This document shows, piece after piece, positions 9,601 through 16,228 of a stretch of DNA of 34,845 nucleotides (position 1 is its first letter; each line of letters begins with the position of its first letter). The notes beneath the pieces were generated by a model. The model was not told the DNA's origin. It was given only the letters and a program-made list of their open reading frames with translations, and made no database searches. Both the position numbers and the translations under genes were made by a program. This DNA is from Methylococcaceae bacterium (GTDB lineage Bacteria > Pseudomonadota > Gammaproteobacteria > Methylococcales > Methylomonadaceae): the NCBI GenBank assembly GCA_006844585.1, contig SPJM01000085.1, positions 1 through 34,845 on the forward strand, written 5' to 3'.

Positions 9601-11974
9601 CCACGGTCATATATTCGATTATCGAGACTATGCGCAACAGGCCTTAAAGAAGCTAAAAGGTAAAACTCACACTTTTCCATGTGTGATGATGGATTGGGAT
9701 AATGAAGCGCGTAAACCCGGCAGAGGTCATATATTTCACCATTGCTCACCGCAAAACTATCAACAATGGCTAAACGACTGCGCAGATTATGTGCTGGAAA
9801 ATAATACCGAGCAGGAACAGTTTGTCTTTATCAATGCCTGGAACGAATGGGCCGAAGGGACTTATCTGGAGCCGGATAGACGGTATGGTTATGCTTATTT
9901 AGATGCTACCCGGGAAGTGTTGCTCAAACATTTAAATCAACCTGAGCAGACACGAAAAATTATCCTGGTTACCCATGATGCGCATCCGATGGGTGCTCAA
10001 TATCTGGTGCTGAACCTGGCCAGAACATTAAGCGCTGAATTCAATTTTGAAGTCGCCTTGATTACATTGGGCGAAGGCGCGTTAATTTTAGATTATCTCA
10101 ACTGCGCCAAACTTCATAATCTCTCGAATATAGCCCCTGACAGCGAACAAGCGCGGGCAGTAGCGGAACAACTGGCGGCTGACGGCTACCCATCAGCTAT
10201 CGTTAACAGCACGGCATCCGGCTTGTTTTTAAAAACCTTGCATGATGTCGGCATCCATTGCATTTCTTTAGTTCATGAATTGCCTGGCATCGTCGAATCA
10301 TACAATCTCTATCAACACGCCGAAACAATAGCCGATTACGCCCAGGCAGTCATTTTTCCTGACCGCTATGTTTCTGATCGTTTCGTCAGTAAAGATAATC
10401 TTTCCGAACAACAGTTGAAAATTCGCACTCAAGGATTATACAAACTTAATGCCTTGAAAAACGATATTGCTACAGCGCGTAGACAGTTACGCAGTGAATT
10501 GAATTTGTCTGAAGAAGCCAAAATTGTTCTCGGCGTCGGCTATGCCGATTTCAGAAAAGGCATCGATTTATTCGTTGAAATAGCTTTATCGGTCGGCGCA
10601 CAAACAGGTGATTGTTATTTTGTCTGGCTGGGAGACTGGGATAATCAAGTCAAGCTAGAAGTTGAAAAACAACTGGAAAACCGACCTTTTGCAGACCGCC
10701 TGATATTCCCAGGCCGTCGTTCGGATACCGACGCATTTTACGCCGGGGCCGACCTACTGGCGTTGACCTCACGGGAAGACCCGTTTCCTTCAGTGATGAT
10801 GGAATCATTAAATGTCGGCGTTCCTATTGTCGGCTTTGAAAACGTAGGCGGCAGCGAAACCTTGTTGAAACAAGGCTGCGGCATTTTGGTTCCATTTGAA
10901 GATTGTCAGGCATTCAGCCATGCGGTATTGGAACTATTGGCCGATTCACCCAAAAGACAACAATTAGGATCAACAGGTCGGCAAATAATCGATGAACAGT
11001 TTTCCTTCCGTCATTATATTTTTGACTTGCTGGCCTACCTCGACATCCCCTTGCCGCGCGTCTCCGCCATCGTGCCGAATTATAACTATGCGCATTATCT
11101 AAAACAGCGAATAGACTCAGTTCTTGATCAATCCTATCCGCTTTACGAGTTGATTGTGATTGATGATGCTTCCAGCGATAACAGCGTTGAAGTGATTGAA
11201 AGTTGTTTTCAGCAAACCACTATCGACACTCGATTGGTCAAAAACACCCAAAATTCCGGTTCGGTATTCAAACAATGGCAAAAAGCGGCCGAACTTGCGC
11301 AAGGCGATATAATCTGGATTGCCGAAGCCGACGATGATGCAGATCCGCAATTTATCAATTCATTAATGCCTGCTTTTAATGACCCGGAGACGGTTCTGGC
11401 TTACTGTCAATCCGAACAAATCGATGAACAAGGCCAAGTCACTGAATCCGATTATTTAGCTTATACCCAACACATTAATAATCAAAAATGGCTGCAAGAT
11501 TATCGTAATCAGGGTAAGGAAGAAATCATAAACGCCTTGGCGATTAAAAACACCATCCCCAACGCCAGCGCAGTTTTGTTCCGCAAAGATGCATTTGCTG
11601 AATCCATGCAACAATGCCGCGCCGATCTGGATAAGCTGAATATCGCCGGCGATTGGCTGATTTATTGCGCCTTATTGCAACAAGGAAAAATCAGTTATTG
11701 CGCTGAATCATTAAATAAACACCGCCGTCACCAGCAAAGCGTGACGATCTCTTCTTCATCTCATCTACGTCATTTGGCGGAAGTGATCTGGATGCAAAGA
11801 TGGATAACGGAACAGATCGATCTGCCTGCAAAAGCGCGGAAACTAGCTGATCAATACGTTCAAACGCTATATCAACAATTTCAACTGGATAAAGGCGGGG
11901 TAACGGATTGGCGGAAAAATGCAGAATTGGAAGCGCAATTAAATGCATTATCGAACACAACAGTAGGCGTATAA
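6692..11974 (+). CDS. giant multidomain glycan protein: PIG-L/LmbE deacetylase, GT2, coiled coil, WbsX-like, GT4, GT2
   Basis: This single 1760-aa reading frame joins at least five catalytic-type domains. Residues about 20-220 are a PIG-L/LmbE zinc deacetylase (APHPDDE at 26-32, HPDH at 129-132), expected to N-deacetylate a sugar. Residues about 250-480 are a GT2 domain with LDDDDW (DXD acids at 337-340). About 490-602 is a Gln/Glu/Asn-rich coiled coil. About 735-1070 is a WbsX/GH99-like domain (FIAFYLPQFHP, EWTNVSKA, WANENWTRRW, NAWNEWAEG), common in O-antigen loci. About 1089-1445 is a GT4 domain (GYADFRKGIDLF near 1280, EDPFPSVMMESL near 1361). About 1456-1740 is a second GT2 (AIVPNYNYAHYL, AEADDDADP). 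No signal peptide or clear membrane span is seen, so it is probably cytoplasmic. The frame is unbroken, so this is a true fusion. Donors and acceptors are unknown. Confidence 0.88.
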   Translation: MTRFSETAYLPNQTSALAKGPWLILAPHPDDESFGMGGTLLLAKQQNIRVNVIFLTDGRLGGSSESDLTTTREAEAQQACHLLGIDKPHFWREPDRGLSTSQHLIDKLSSFIQTFQPAAVFFPSPLEPHPDHRATSVIAWEALRKLNFPAQAISYDISVQSHTNQLIDISETIEQKQQLMSCYASQLSENHYIDRIVGLNKARAWSLPLSVSHAEAFFLWPAENRPLNAMLLDISAAQSSPSALSEQLPLISVITRTQNRPELLREAIRSVGGQTYPNIELIVVNDGGVNCENIVQQEASGHIQSFQYHHFEQQQGRSQAANQGLSLSQGEYLIFLDDDDWLEYEHIQQLYNAIQSSSDAQAAYSATQCFDDQKQALPDQFAYPFDANRLIVGNFIPIHSVLFSRALLDQGCRFDETLDVYEDWDFWIQASRITNFLFVNQFTANYRIGGQSGFGVNFNQDKAEQNSIIIFRKWFAQLSDDDLLLITHQVREHQNAIQQLNENNKLLQDLTNQLEKSNNASKQKENKIQQLELNIAEKKREALEQQSQIQHLESNLNTQNEKIIEFNTITHQYAEKVEHLNQQIRHLEQDLRSHKDQLMQIFNSRSWHITKPLRAINRISPIKWLRELIYHFFRKIWLAIPVSLSQKQSFKQRLFNHAPVIFKHSKAYKDWHAFENPTEYPSAPLAVENAPTTQSSANQTEEIYNAYLRTAHNQTISEFVDYAENNANLSASAIKFIAFYLPQFHPIDENDREWGKGFTEWTNVSKATPQYTGHYQPRLPGELGFYDLRLKEIQQRQIELAKNYGLHGFCYHYYWFNGKKVLDKPLQQILDDSSLDFPFCICWANENWTRRWDGGEDEIILAQKHSPEDDLHFIQDLDPIIRDPRYIRIDGKPLVIVYRPELLPDPKLTAQRWRQYTQQNGIGDLFIVAAATFGFDDYQRIGYDGLVQFPPHNIGAKEISDQVALSNANFHGHIFDYRDYAQQALKKLKGKTHTFPCVMMDWDNEARKPGRGHIFHHCSPQNYQQWLNDCADYVLENNTEQEQFVFINAWNEWAEGTYLEPDRRYGYAYLDATREVLLKHLNQPEQTRKIILVTHDAHPMGAQYLVLNLARTLSAEFNFEVALITLGEGALILDYLNCAKLHNLSNIAPDSEQARAVAEQLAADGYPSAIVNSTASGLFLKTLHDVGIHCISLVHELPGIVESYNLYQHAETIADYAQAVIFPDRYVSDRFVSKDNLSEQQLKIRTQGLYKLNALKNDIATARRQLRSELNLSEEAKIVLGVGYADFRKGIDLFVEIALSVGAQTGDCYFVWLGDWDNQVKLEVEKQLENRPFADRLIFPGRRSDTDAFYAGADLLALTSREDPFPSVMMESLNVGVPIVGFENVGGSETLLKQGCGILVPFEDCQAFSHAVLELLADSPKRQQLGSTGRQIIDEQFSFRHYIFDLLAYLDIPLPRVSAIVPNYNYAHYLKQRIDSVLDQSYPLYELIVIDDASSDNSVEVIESCFQQTTIDTRLVKNTQNSGSVFKQWQKAAELAQGDIIWIAEADDDADPQFINSLMPAFNDPETVLAYCQSEQIDEQGQVTESDYLAYTQHINNQKWLQDYRNQGKEEIINALAIKNTIPNASAVLFRKDAFAESMQQCRADLDKLNIAGDWLIYCALLQQGKISYCAESLNKHRRHQQSVTISSSSHLRHLAEVIWMQRWITEQIDLPAKARKLADQYVQTLYQQFQLDKGGVTDWRKNAELEAQLNALSNTTVGV

Positions 11975-11978
11975 ACCC

Positions 11979-12962
11979 GTGTCGATCAGTGTAGTCATCG
12001 TTAATTGGAACGGTGGAAAGCTATTAGAGCAATGCTTGCTTGGGGTATTAAATCAAAGCCATCCTGCGGAAAAAATCCTACTGATGGATAACGGCAGTCG
12101 CGACGGGTCGGCAAAACGCGCCGCACAAATACCGGGCATTGAAGTTGAATTTTTAGCAGAAAACTTAGGCTTTGCCCAGGCCAACAATCTGGCCTTTGAA
12201 CAATTAGATACGGAATGGGTGGCCTTATTAAACCCCGATGCGGTGCCGGATAAAGACTGGCTGTTGCATTTGTTTGAAGCAACCCGAAAATACCCGGATA
12301 CGGCCATGCTCGGCAGTAAACAATTACAATTACGCGCGCCGGAAAAACTAGACGGGATCGGCGATAGCTATCATTTATCCGGGCTGATGTGGCGGCAAGG
12401 TTACGGCCAAATTGATGATATCAATACTGAAAACGGAAGGGAAATCTTTTCACCTTGCGCCTGCGCAGCGTTATACCGGCTCTCAGAAATTAAAGAAATC
12501 GGCGGTTTCGATAGCGATTTCTTTTGTTACACGGAAGATGTAGATTTAGGCTTTCGGCTGCGCTTGCGCGGCCATAAAGCGCGTTATATTGCGAACGCCA
12601 AGGTTTTTCACGCCGGTTCTGCCAGCACCGGCAGTCAGCACAGCGATTTCGCGCTTTATCACGGCCACCGAAACTTGGTCTGGACATATCTTAAAAATAT
12701 GCCGGGGATATTATTTTGGCTGTGTTTACCCGTTCATATCGCCTTAAATGTATTCAGCCTGGCTCATTTCGCGAGGATTGGAAAATTCCAACCCTTGCTG
12801 TCTGCAAAAAAAGATGCCCTCAGCGGGGTTCCGGCAATGTGGCGTAAACGGTGGAAAATTCAAAGTCAGCGTCAAGTGAGCTGTTTTCAAATATGGCGTT
12901 GTTTAGATAAAAGTTTCATCCCTAGAACTAAGGATGGCAGTCCAAATAAATTAGATAACTGA
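11979..12962 (+). CDS. glycosyltransferase family 2 (rhamnosyltransferase-like)
   Basis: This is a 327-aa GT2 enzyme. It begins at a GTG 4 nt after the stop of the giant gene, with the family start ISVVIVNWNGG immediately after. LLMDNGSRDGS, the DXD-equivalent ALLNPDAVP (near residue 81), and FFCYTEDVDLGFRLRLRG (near residues 182-199) are the expected donor, metal and base regions. A hydrophobic stretch near residues 243-262 (MPGILFWLCLPVHIALNVF) may anchor it to the membrane, as in rhamnosyltransferases of the WbbL type. The Lys/Arg-rich C-terminus would face the cytoplasm. It is the last gene of the glycan cluster; a strong hairpin follows 6 nt after the stop. Confidence 0.87.
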   Translation: MSISVVIVNWNGGKLLEQCLLGVLNQSHPAEKILLMDNGSRDGSAKRAAQIPGIEVEFLAENLGFAQANNLAFEQLDTEWVALLNPDAVPDKDWLLHLFEATRKYPDTAMLGSKQLQLRAPEKLDGIGDSYHLSGLMWRQGYGQIDDINTENGREIFSPCACAALYRLSEIKEIGGFDSDFFCYTEDVDLGFRLRLRGHKARYIANAKVFHAGSASTGSQHSDFALYHGHRNLVWTYLKNMPGILFWLCLPVHIALNVFSLAHFARIGKFQPLLSAKKDALSGVPAMWRKRWKIQSQRQVSCFQIWRCLDKSFIPRTKDGSPNKLDN

Positions 12963-12968
12963 TAAATC

Positions 12969-12995
12969 AGGGCGCAGGCTTTTAGCCTGCGCCCT
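12969..12995 (+). terminator. 12-bp perfect hairpin after the glycan operon
   Basis: AGGGCGCAGGCT and its exact complement AGCCTGCGCCCT are separated by TTT, giving a GC-rich 12-bp stem with a 3-nt loop. It lies between the end of the glycan operon and the convergent end of bamE. A short T run occurs only about 12 nt further on (near 13007-13011), so it is not a classical intrinsic terminator, though it may still end transcription from both sides. The core GGCTTTTAGCC resembles a second extragenic palindrome near 25,950. Confidence 0.65.
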
Positions 12996-13060
12996 AATAC
13001 GTATAGTTTTTCAAAGTGAGTAGCGCCCGATGTTCAAGCGATGTCATCTGCATTCCCAAA

Positions 13061-13594
13061 TCACCAAAAAACCCACCAACCTTCAGACTCTTCGTCTTCG
13101 GCAAGCTCTTCCTCTTCAACCTCAGCAATAAGTTCTTCTTGAACGACTTCCGCTTCATCATCAAACAAACCGGTAATCATTTCCCATAAGGTCTTTTCAA
13201 ACTCGCGCTGAGGCACTTCAACAGTAGAATCTTTAGAAACCCATTCCACCGGCAAGGAACTGGGCCTGAAATCTCCCTGAACGCTTTTCAGCAAATCACC
13301 GTCAAAATATAAAGAAACGCGTTTCTGCACTCTCGGTTCGCCGCCCGGCTGCTCTGAATAAACATAATCCCAACGTTGCCGGTGAAAGACATCCATCAAC
13401 ATCGATGAACCCATCACATAAAGCACCTGACGCTTAGTCATATTCGGCCTGAGTTGATCAATAATTTCCTGATTGATAATGTTGCCCTGCTGAACATCAA
13501 TTTTATATACGCCCGGCATATTTTCCATAATATAGGTACAGCCGGTTAAAGATAAGCTACAAAGCAAGGCAAAAAGTTTTAATGATAATTTCAT
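13061..13594 (-). CDS. bamE: outer-membrane assembly lipoprotein BamE (SmpA/OmlA family) with acidic tail
   Basis: This is a small lipoprotein of the BAM complex, which inserts beta-barrel proteins into the outer membrane. The N-terminus is a lipoprotein signal peptide with lipobox LTGC (lipidated Cys19). The BamE core follows: [29 protein letters not shown], a [12 protein letters not shown] strand, and [17 protein letters not shown]. At 177 aa it is longer than E. coli BamE (113 aa). The extra C-terminus is strongly acidic (Glu/Asp-rich from about residue 145) and ends in the aromatic sequence GWWVFW, which I do not recognise from the family. It is divergent from fur across 116 nt; the bamE/fur head-to-head arrangement is common in gammaproteobacteria. 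Confidence 0.92.
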   Translation of the reverse strand: MKLSLKLFALLCSLSLTGCTYIMENMPGVYKIDVQQGNIINQEIIDQLRPNMTKRQVLYVMGSSMLMDVFHRQRWDYVYSEQPGGEPRVQKRVSLYFDGDLLKSVQGDFRPSSLPVEWVSKDSTVEVPQREFEKTLWEMITGLFDDEAEVVQEELIAEVEEEELAEDEESEGWWVFW

Positions 13595-13622
13595 ATCATC
13601 CTGTCATTGAATTGAAAAATAA

Positions 13623-13637
13623 GATAACAATATTATC
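13623..13637. promoter_or_regulatory. Fur-box-like inverted repeat between bamE and fur
   Basis: GATAACAATATTATC contains the half-sites GATAA and TTATC in inverted orientation with 5 nt between. It resembles part of the Fur consensus (GATAAT hexamers) but has non-standard spacing. It sits upstream of the putative fur -10 (TACAAT at 13672-13677), where an autoregulatory operator would be plausible. This is sequence resemblance only. Confidence 0.3.
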
Positions 13638-13710
13638 CTATAAATCTGCCGTCACTGTCCGTCAAAAATAGTACAATAGCCGATTTGTATTCCAGCTATG
13701 GAGAAAAGTT

Positions 13711-14130
13711 TTGGAAAAGCAAGACTTAAGAGACGCGGGATTGAAAGTCACCCTGCCAAGAATAAAAATTTTACAAATTCTGGAAAATCAAAAAGAGGAT
13801 GACCGCCATTTAACCGCAGAGCAAGTCTATAAGATTTTACTCAAGGAAGATGAGGAAATAGGCTTGGCGACTGTCTACCGCGTTTTAACACAATTTGAAG
13901 CGGCGGGTTTGGTTTCTCGTCATCACTTTGAAGGCGGAAACTCGGTCTTTGAATTGGATAAAGGCTCACATCACGATCATATGGTCTGTATTAAATGCGG
14001 TCGAGTGGATGAATTCACCGACGAAATTATCGAACAACGGCAGGCGACTATCGCCAATCAGATGGGTTATTCTTTAACCGACCATAGTTTATACCTGTAT
14101 GGCGTTTGCAATAAATGCCAAATTAAATAA
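13711..14130 (+). CDS. fur: ferric uptake regulator Fur
   Basis: This 139-aa protein is a Fur-family metal-dependent transcription regulator, which represses iron-uptake genes when bound to Fe(II). The N-terminal winged helix is recognisable (LRDAGLKVTLPRIKILQIL; TAEQVYKILL; GLATVYRVLTQFEAAGLV). The metal-binding region HHFEGGNSVFEL and SHHDHMVCIKCG follows. Two CxxC pairs (C93/C96 and C133/C136) form the structural zinc site. Translation starts at a TTG: the protein start MEKQDLRDAG fits the family, and GGAG lies about 9 nt upstream. The nearby ATG at 13698 is in another frame. The length and zinc cysteines point to Fur itself rather than Zur or PerR. The next gene, lolC, begins 41 nt later and may be co-transcribed. 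Confidence 0.93.
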   Translation: MEKQDLRDAGLKVTLPRIKILQILENQKEDDRHLTAEQVYKILLKEDEEIGLATVYRVLTQFEAAGLVSRHHFEGGNSVFELDKGSHHDHMVCIKCGRVDEFTDEIIEQRQATIANQMGYSLTDHSLYLYGVCNKCQIK

Positions 14131-14171
14131 ACCGCCGCCTATCGATTCTCATCCAAAGGAATTCAATTTCG

Positions 14172-15419
14172 ATGTTTAAACCCCTCATCCTATTTATAGG
14201 ATTGCGATACACGCGCGCCAAAAGACGCACGCAGTTCATTTCCTTTATTACCTTCACCTCAGTATTGGGTATCGCTTTAGGCGTCACCGCGCTGATTACC
14301 GTGCTATCGGTCATGAACGGTTTTGAAGCCGAATTGCGGCAACGCATTTTAGGCATGACTTCGCACACCACCATTACCGGCGTTTACGGCAAACTGGACG
14401 ATTGGCGAAAACTGGAAGGCGAATTGACGGATTATCCTCAAATCCAGGGCAGCGCGCCGTTTATTCGCGCACAAGTGATGGTCAATGCCGACCGCCAAGT
14501 CAGCGGCACTTTATTGCGCGGCATTGTCCCGACATTAGAGCCGAATGTCTCGCAAGTGGCTGGAAAAATGACCTTCGGCAAACTGACGGATTTGCAGCCC
14601 GGTGAATTCGGCATTGTCCTGGGCGCTGAACTGGCCAATTATCTCGGCGTCATGATGGGTGACAAAGTCACTATTATCAGCCCGCAGATTAATTCCACTC
14701 CAGCCGGCATTGTGCCCCGATTAAGACGTTTTACCGTAGTCGGCATTTTTCAAGTCGGCATGTATGAATATGATCGCAATATGGCTTTAACCCATATCGA
14801 TGACGCCGCCAAACTGATGCGATTAGGCGAATCCGTATCTGGTTTAAGATTAAAACTGGACGACTTATTCAATGCGCCGAAAATCAGTCGTCAATTAGCC
14901 AACGACCTGTTTAGAAACTACCGGGTCAGCGATTGGACCCAGGCCCATAGTAATTTTTTTAAGGCCATCAAAACCGAAAAACGAGTAATGTTTATTATCC
15001 TGTTGTTAATCGTCGCCGTCGCCGCTTTCAACATTGTCTCCACCTTAGTCATGGTCGTCACTGATAAAAGAGGCGATATTGCTATTTTAAAAACTCAAGG
15101 ATTATCCAACTTATCAGTAATGGGCATATTTATCGTCTTAGGCAGCATTATCGGCATTATCGGCACTCTGTTTGGAACAATAGGCGGCATCATGCTAGCA
15201 ACCAATATAGAAACCATTATTCCGGCCATTGAAAGCTTCTTCGGCACTCAATTTATGGCCGCCGATGTTTACTACATCAGCGAAGTGCCTTCCAAACTGA
15301 TCTGGGAAGATGTTTACCTGATAGCCTTAATGGCTTTTGCATTATCATTACTCGCCACTCTTTATCCCGCTTGGCAAGCGTCCAGAGTCAACCCTGCCGA
15401 GGTATTGCGTTATGAATAA
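14172..15419 (+). CDS. lolC: lipoprotein-releasing ABC transporter permease LolC/LolE family
   Basis: This inner-membrane permease of the Lol system extracts lipoproteins destined for the outer membrane and passes them to LolA. The N-terminus (FIGLRYTRAKRRTQFISFITFTSVLGIALGV) is diagnostic of the family. The 415-aa length is typical. The topology is one N-terminal transmembrane segment (about 22-48), a large periplasmic domain (about 49-270), then three segments near 273-300, 315-345 and 375-400. The C-terminus ends with the conserved [23 protein letters not shown] precedes the ATG at good spacing. The stop overlaps lolD by 8 nt. No second permease (lolE) is present, so it may work as a LolF-like homodimer. 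Confidence 0.93.
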   Translation: MFKPLILFIGLRYTRAKRRTQFISFITFTSVLGIALGVTALITVLSVMNGFEAELRQRILGMTSHTTITGVYGKLDDWRKLEGELTDYPQIQGSAPFIRAQVMVNADRQVSGTLLRGIVPTLEPNVSQVAGKMTFGKLTDLQPGEFGIVLGAELANYLGVMMGDKVTIISPQINSTPAGIVPRLRRFTVVGIFQVGMYEYDRNMALTHIDDAAKLMRLGESVSGLRLKLDDLFNAPKISRQLANDLFRNYRVSDWTQAHSNFFKAIKTEKRVMFIILLLIVAVAAFNIVSTLVMVVTDKRGDIAILKTQGLSNLSVMGIFIVLGSIIGIIGTLFGTIGGIMLATNIETIIPAIESFFGTQFMAADVYYISEVPSKLIWEDVYLIALMAFALSLLATLYPAWQASRVNPAEVLRYE

Positions 15420-16095
15420 TCAGACAATTTTAGAATGCCGCAATCTTAGAAAAACTTATAGTCAGGGCGACTTATCAGTAGAAGTGTTAAAGGGCGTGGA
15501 TTTAACCATCAATAGCGGTCAGCGGGTGGCTATTATGGGCGCATCCGGTTCAGGCAAAAGCACCTTATTACATTTGCTAGGCGGATTGGAAAAACCGACA
15601 TCCGGTGAAATCATACTGGATAACGCCGATTTACATAAAATTAACGCTGGTAAATTGAGTCAATTGCGCAACCGATCCTTAGGCTTTATTTATCAATTTC
15701 ATCATTTATTAGGTGAATTCACTATTCTGGAAAATGTCGCCATGCCACTGTTAATCGGCAAAAAATCGATTAAACAAGCGCAACATCAAGCAACTGAGCT
15801 GTTAAAGCGAGTCGGCCTTGGGCATAGAGTTAGACATAAACCCGGCGAACTTTCCGGCGGCGAAAGACAAAGAGCGGCTGTTGCGCGCGCGTTAATAAAC
15901 CAGCCCAAATGTATCCTGGCCGACGAACCAACCGGCAATCTGGACAGCAAAACCGCCGAACAAATTTATCAACTGATGCTAGAACTGAATCAGGAACTGA
16001 ATGTCAGTTTTTTAATCGTCACCCACGACGCCCACATGGCCGAACATATGGATTATGTTCTGCATATGGAAGATGGGCTTATTGTGAATCATTGA
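15412..16095 (+). CDS. lolD: lipoprotein-releasing ABC transporter ATPase LolD
   Basis: This ATPase drives the Lol lipoprotein-release complex. Walker A is GASGSGKST (residues 43-51), the Q-loop region [13 protein letters not shown] carries the LolD/MacB-type sequence, the signature is [15 protein letters not shown] from about residue 147, and Walker B is [12 protein letters not shown] (D171/E172). The start at 15412 is chosen because it opens the conserved [16 protein letters not shown], has GAGG 9-10 nt upstream, and overlaps lolC by only 8 nt; an ATG 25 codons earlier would overlap lolC much more and encode non-conserved sequence. The length, 227 aa, matches the family. It is the last gene of the fur-lolC-lolD run and is followed by a convergent gene. 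Confidence 0.95.
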   Translation: MNNQTILECRNLRKTYSQGDLSVEVLKGVDLTINSGQRVAIMGASGSGKSTLLHLLGGLEKPTSGEIILDNADLHKINAGKLSQLRNRSLGFIYQFHHLLGEFTILENVAMPLLIGKKSIKQAQHQATELLKRVGLGHRVRHKPGELSGGERQRAAVARALINQPKCILADEPTGNLDSKTAEQIYQLMLELNQELNVSFLIVTHDAHMAEHMDYVLHMEDGLIVNH

Positions 16096-16228
16096 AGTTA
16101 AAATGTAATCAATACGCCCGCATTTATTACGATGTCTGACGCAATTTTTTATTTCCGTACAAGATAGGTGGTTAAGTAGCAAGCGCCCTATTACCAGAAA
16201 TAATAAGCAGATAATGATTTATCCAGCG

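Noticed and set aside
6692-11974. Possibility that the giant frame is several genes joined by a sequencing error
   Set aside because: The frame is continuous, has no internal Shine-Dalgarno plus start at domain boundaries that I could see, and a coiled-coil linker joins modules naturally.
15337-15411. Upstream start for lolD
   Set aside because: It would add 25 non-conserved residues encoded in another frame of lolC; the ATG at 15412 has a Shine-Dalgarno and a normal 8-nt overlap.
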